Position numbers and translations under genes: made by a program. A stretch of DNA of 64,000 nucleotides from JAFGIG01 sp964397545 (GTDB lineage Bacteria > SDB-A): positions 14,150 through 78,149 of the forward strand of contig CAYNIW010000009.1 of assembly GCA_964397545.1 (NCBI GenBank). Direction: 5' to 3'. The notes under the pieces were generated by a model. That model saw only the letters and a program-made list of their open reading frames with translations, did no database searches and was not told where the DNA came from. Positions within the stretch are counted from its first letter, which is position 1. Each line of letters opens with the position of its first letter. Shown piece after piece: positions 60,797-64,000 of the stretch.

Positions 60797-62208
60797 TGCT
60801 TTTTCCCACTGTCGAATTCGGCATCTTTTTCTTTATTGTCTTCGCCGCGAGTTGGCTTCTTAAAGACAAAATCCTGCCCAGAAAAATAGTCCTTCTCGTC
60901 GCGAGTTATATTTTCTACGGATGGTGGGACTGGCGTTTTACTTTCCTTCTGTTTTTGTGCTCTTTCGGCAACTACATGTTCGGACTTGCAATGTCGGACA
61001 TGAAAAACGGTTCCCACAGAAAAGCTGTAATAGCAATAGCAGTGACATGGAATCTCATCATTCTCGGCTTTTTCAAGTATTATGGGTTTTTTGCATCTTC
61101 GCTGAACAATTTCCTTTCTTTCATCGGACTGGGAACCGGCATCAACGTCCTAAATATAATTCTTCCCGTGGGCATATCTTTTTTCACGTTTCAGGCGATG
61201 AGCTACGTCATAGATGTCTATAGAAAGGAAATCCCCGCTTCAAAATCGGTCGTTGACGTCCTTCTCTTCATTTCATTTTTCCCACAGCTTGTCGCCGGAC
61301 CAATCGTCAGGGCAAAAGACTTCATCCCCCAGCTTTCGTTAAAGCCCGATCCGAAAAAAATACCGGCAGCGAGGGCGTTTGTCCTCATTTCAGCCGGTCT
61401 CATCAAAAAGGTCATCATAGCTAATTATCTCGCCACTGAAATAGTAGATCCCGTATTTGAAAATCCTTCCGCTTTCTCCTCTCTCGACGCCCTTTTCGCC
61501 GTTTACGGCTACGCGGTTCAAATCTACTGCGATTTCAGCGCTTACAGCGAAATTGCCATAGGGATAGCGTCTCTTCTCGGATATTTCTTCCCGGACAACT
61601 TCAACTATCCCTACAAGGCGCAGTCAATAAGGGATTTCTGGCGGAGATGGCACATTTCTCTCTCGACATGGCTCAGGGATTATCTATACATACCTCTCGG
61701 GGGTTCCAAAAAGGGGAAATTCAGAACTTACATCAACCTCGCTTTGACAATGCTTTTAGGCGGTCTCTGGCACGGAGCCGCCTGGAATTTCGTCTTTTGG
61801 GGCGCTCTTCACGGGTTCGGCCTCGGAGTCGAGAGATTTCTTATAGACAAATTCGGCGACAGAAAAAGAAACATTGTATGGCAGACAGCATCGACTGTTT
61901 TTGTGTTTCACTTCGTATGCCTGAGCTGGATATTTTTCAGGTCGAGATCTTTTTCACTCGCCTTCGAGTATCTGCGGTCTTTCGCTAACGTATCTTATCC
62001 GGTCACCAACCTGACGCCTTTTGTCTTCTTCCTTGTGTTAATCGGCATAGCAATGCACTTCACCCCGTCATCTCCGGGCAACTGGATACGCGCCAATTTC
62101 AATAGACTGCCTGTCGCGGTGCAGGGTATAATACTCGGTCTGATTTTACTGATGGTGAGCGCGTTCGGACCCGAAGGGGTTGCGCCTTTCATATATTTCA
62201 GGTTTTAG
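60796..62208 (+). CDS. MBOAT-family O-acyltransferase (AlgI-like)
   Basis: About 470 residues from ATG 60796, which overlaps the esterase stop (TGATG); a longer frame from 60709 would run through the esterase end and is rejected. Ten or more membrane helices. MBOAT features are SIRDFWRRWHISLSTWLRDYLYIPLGG near residue 280, NLALTMLLGGLWHGAAWNF with the invariant His and FWGALHGFGLGVER. AlgI-type proteins carry acetyl groups across the membrane for polysaccharides. With the SGNH proteins that follow, this resembles an AlgI/AlgJ/AlgX-like acetylation unit. Confidence 0.92.
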   Translation: MLFPTVEFGIFFFIVFAASWLLKDKILPRKIVLLVASYIFYGWWDWRFTFLLFLCSFGNYMFGLAMSDMKNGSHRKAVIAIAVTWNLIILGFFKYYGFFASSLNNFLSFIGLGTGINVLNIILPVGISFFTFQAMSYVIDVYRKEIPASKSVVDVLLFISFFPQLVAGPIVRAKDFIPQLSLKPDPKKIPAARAFVLISAGLIKKVIIANYLATEIVDPVFENPSAFSSLDALFAVYGYAVQIYCDFSAYSEIAIGIASLLGYFFPDNFNYPYKAQSIRDFWRRWHISLSTWLRDYLYIPLGGSKKGKFRTYINLALTMLLGGLWHGAAWNFVFWGALHGFGLGVERFLIDKFGDRKRNIVWQTASTVFVFHFVCLSWIFFRSRSFSLAFEYLRSFANVSYPVTNLTPFVFFLVLIGIAMHFTPSSPGNWIRANFNRLPVAVQGIILGLILLMVSAFGPEGVAPFIYFRF

Positions 62209-62216
62209 GGGGAATC

Positions 62217-63224
62217 ATGGATTTTATGGAAAAATTCAGAAACGAGAAATTCTACGACCTCTCCGCAGTCACTAAAATCCTGCTTGTCTGTCTCTTCTTC
62301 ATAATACTCTTCGACTCTACCGGCCTTTATAACTGGTCAAAAAAACTGAGCGTCGGACCCGCGCGAAAGTTTTTCATGTCAATCACGGAACCCCTCGCCT
62401 TCGGAACTTCCGCTATAGGCCTTGATTTGCCGAGACAAGCCCTTAAAAGCTCTTTTCTTTTCTCTATGGGAAAACAGAGGGAAGCGGGCTTCATCGCGGC
62501 GGAAAACCCCGGCATCAATGAGTTCAATACATCTTCTGTCAATTCAGTCCAGCCTGACAACACGCGCGTTGTCGTCTATTCTCCTTCGTCTCCCCTCCGC
62601 GTTCTGCTTCTTGGAGACTCTATGATGGGAGACGGCCTTGGGACAATGCTAATAAGAGGCATTGACGATTCAACCGATATGACCCAAAAAAGATATTTCA
62701 AAGTCTCATCCGGCATGACGAGGCCGGATTTTTACAACTGGCCCGCACAGATAAGACAAATATTTTCCACGGAAAGCTATGATGTCGTGATTGTAATGAT
62801 GGGGACAAACGACGCCCAGAACTTCGAAATGGACGGAAAAATATACACATACGGAACAGACGAATGGTTTGAGGTTTACAGGCAGAGGGCTACGGATTTC
62901 ATAGCGCTTCTGACATCAAACACGTCGAAAGTTTACTGGCTGGGTATGCCGCCTATGAGAAGCTCCGGATACAATTCGAGAATGCAGTCGCTGAACGCTG
63001 TCTTTCAGGAAGTTTGCGCCGCCAATCCCAGAGCGTATTATTTTTCAACAGTCCCGATTCTCGGAGACGCGTCGGGAAACTACACGACATATTTAACCGT
63101 TGGCGGAAGACAGGTCCATGCCCGCGATGAGAAAGACGGAATACACATGACAAGGGCTGGAGGTCAGCTCATAGCCGACAAGATTATAGAAAAAATCAGG
63201 AGCGATTTCACTTTTGAAGATTAG
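62217..63224 (+). CDS. DUF459 SGNH hydrolase-like protein, membrane-anchored
   Basis: 335 residues. A helix at about 18-40 anchors it; an SGNH domain follows (from about 125): block I LLLGDSMMGDGL with nucleophile Ser, the G block, block III MMGTNDAQN, and block V with Asp and His in EKDGIHMTRAGG. DUF459 proteins are related to the AlgX/AlgJ/PatB acetyltransferases. Its likely work is moving acetyl from the MBOAT partner onto a surface glycan. The MBOAT gene ends eight bases upstream, and the next gene overlaps it by 11 bases. Confidence 0.88.
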   Translation: MDFMEKFRNEKFYDLSAVTKILLVCLFFIILFDSTGLYNWSKKLSVGPARKFFMSITEPLAFGTSAIGLDLPRQALKSSFLFSMGKQREAGFIAAENPGINEFNTSSVNSVQPDNTRVVVYSPSSPLRVLLLGDSMMGDGLGTMLIRGIDDSTDMTQKRYFKVSSGMTRPDFYNWPAQIRQIFSTESYDVVIVMMGTNDAQNFEMDGKIYTYGTDEWFEVYRQRATDFIALLTSNTSKVYWLGMPPMRSSGYNSRMQSLNAVFQEVCAANPRAYYFSTVPILGDASGNYTTYLTVGGRQVHARDEKDGIHMTRAGGQLIADKIIEKIRSDFTFED

Positions 63225-63993
63225 CCCCTTCGTTTTACTCATTTTTTTCACCTCTCTTTTTTCTGACGTCACCGATGACTCGGGCAATGTCTTTGTCAAC
63301 CAGAACCAGAGAGACCTTTTCTGGCAGAGGATGATCAGATTCAGGAGCGAAAACGACTCTATCTCACAGGGCGGAGTCGTATTTCTGGGAAATTCGATTA
63401 TTGAAGCCTACAACCTAAAAAAGCACTTTCCCGGCGTGACGGCATACAACAGAGGAATAACCGGCGACAGGATAGGCATAGACAGAGACGGCGGAGTCTT
63501 AAAACGCCTCAGGGAATCCTGTTTTAAGCTCAAGCCATCTAAAATTTTTCTTATGATAGGTATAAACGACATCGGAGACAGAAACCGGTCTGCAATAGAG
63601 ATTGCCCAGGGCTACAACGTTTTAATCAAATCTATTTACGACTCACTGCCCTGCGTTTCTCTTTTTGTCCACAGCGTCCTTCCCACAGGGAGAGTATACT
63701 CGAGACTCAACCCGTCCATTGACTCTCTGAACATCCTTTTGAAAGAGATTGTTGACAGCCTCGACTCTGAAAAACCCGTCTATTACATTGACCTTCACAG
63801 AATATTTGCCGACTCCACAGGCAAAATCCGCAGGGAACTGACCATAGAAGGTCTCCATCTAAAAGAGTGCGCTTACGATTTGTGGACAAGCGTTATTTGG
63901 GATCTCGTCTATTCCGGTCAGTCTATTTCAATCCAGATAACCCTGAGCGAACCCGACTCTCTGCTTTCCGACACCACTGGTTCATCGGACTGA
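63214..63993 (+). CDS. secreted SGNH/GDSL-like hydrolase with altered motif residues
   Basis: 259 residues from a TTG (63214). The signal segment is ISPFVLLIFFTSLFSDV. The SGNH core has block I VVFLGNSIIEAYNL (the Ser is kept, but GDS reads GNS), Gly block RGITGDRIG, GxND block MIGINDIGD, and block V with IEGLHLKE, where the usual Asp-x-x-His reads Glu-x-x-His. The changes are conservative, so activity is possible. It forms the last visible gene of the acylation module and stops at 63991-63993, seven bases before the window end. Confidence 0.85.
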   Translation: MKISPFVLLIFFTSLFSDVTDDSGNVFVNQNQRDLFWQRMIRFRSENDSISQGGVVFLGNSIIEAYNLKKHFPGVTAYNRGITGDRIGIDRDGGVLKRLRESCFKLKPSKIFLMIGINDIGDRNRSAIEIAQGYNVLIKSIYDSLPCVSLFVHSVLPTGRVYSRLNPSIDSLNILLKEIVDSLDSEKPVYYIDLHRIFADSTGKIRRELTIEGLHLKECAYDLWTSVIWDLVYSGQSISIQITLSEPDSLLSDTTGSSD

Positions 63994-64000
63994 AAACCCC

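Overview
The window is chromosomal DNA of a Gram-negative-type bacterium, tightly packed with about 64 protein genes, one tRNA gene, no insertion sequence, no CRISPR array and no gene-free stretch longer than about 280 bases. An outer membrane is indicated by LspA, a lipobox protein, an LpxH-like phosphoesterase, a Spy/CpxP-like periplasmic protein, a PorV/PorQ-like protein and a secreted protein with a type-IX-secretion-like C-terminal domain. The mix of DUF2723 multi-spanning proteins, a PorV-like protein, a T9SS-like sorting domain and a YbeY whose third zinc-site histidine is Asp points to the FCB superphylum or a neighbouring uncultured candidate phylum (WOR-3/Cloacimonetes-like). That placement is an inference; there is no rRNA here.

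Layout. (1) 1-14538, minus strand: a long run reading GT39-like glycosyltransferase, tilS, hpt, ftsH, folP, cdaA, DUF2723 (B), yjbQ, DUF2723 (A), DUF2723 (C, cut by the window edge). The striking feature is that A and B share an apparently identical 1,759-bp block (ribosome binding site plus codons 1-577), while their C-terminal parts are homologous but strongly diverged. (2) 14663-18734, plus: an unknown membrane protein, a TPR protein, upp, lspA (apparently with a non-canonical start codon), an ECF sigma factor and its zinc-finger anti-sigma factor, then a terminator; a Spy-like gene faces it. (3) 19309-25785, plus: tRNA-Lys, then a signalling/envelope cluster with a cNMP-binding protein, an outer-membrane-like protein, a histidine kinase and a response regulator that both carry a PATAN/DUF4388 domain, a roadblock/LC7-like protein, a PorV-like protein and a third PATAN protein. 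(4) 25856-33118: DUF1015, then a minus-strand unit (hflX, DUF89, lytic transglycosylase, SLOG-type cpYpsA, LpxH-like), and the large secreted BNR/T9SS-like protein. (5) 33174-40987, plus: a degenerate ptsN-like start, rsgA, an aminotransferase, archease-rtcB, small membrane proteins, nadA, rseC-like, queF. (6) 40984-57914, minus: unknown membrane proteins, queG, two CNNM/CorC proteins, ybeY, pgpH-type HD hydrolase, phoH, a LysM/coiled-coil pair, and a macromolecular-synthesis operon rpsU-mutS2-dnaG-rpoD-PP2C. (7) 58100-63993, plus: a parvulin-type isomerase, an esterase, an MBOAT O-acyltransferase and two SGNH hydrolases, probably an envelope-glycan acylation module.

Functional links: CdaA makes and the PgpH-like protein probably degrades c-di-AMP; QueF and QueG act in queuosine synthesis; the ECF sigma pair, Spy-like and RseC-like proteins suggest envelope stress control; PorV-like and the T9SS-like C-terminal domain suggest protein export across the outer membrane. 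Promoters with good -35/-10 spacing are visible before tRNA-Lys, hflX, rsgA, the aminotransferase, the lipoprotein pair, rpsU and the parvulin gene.
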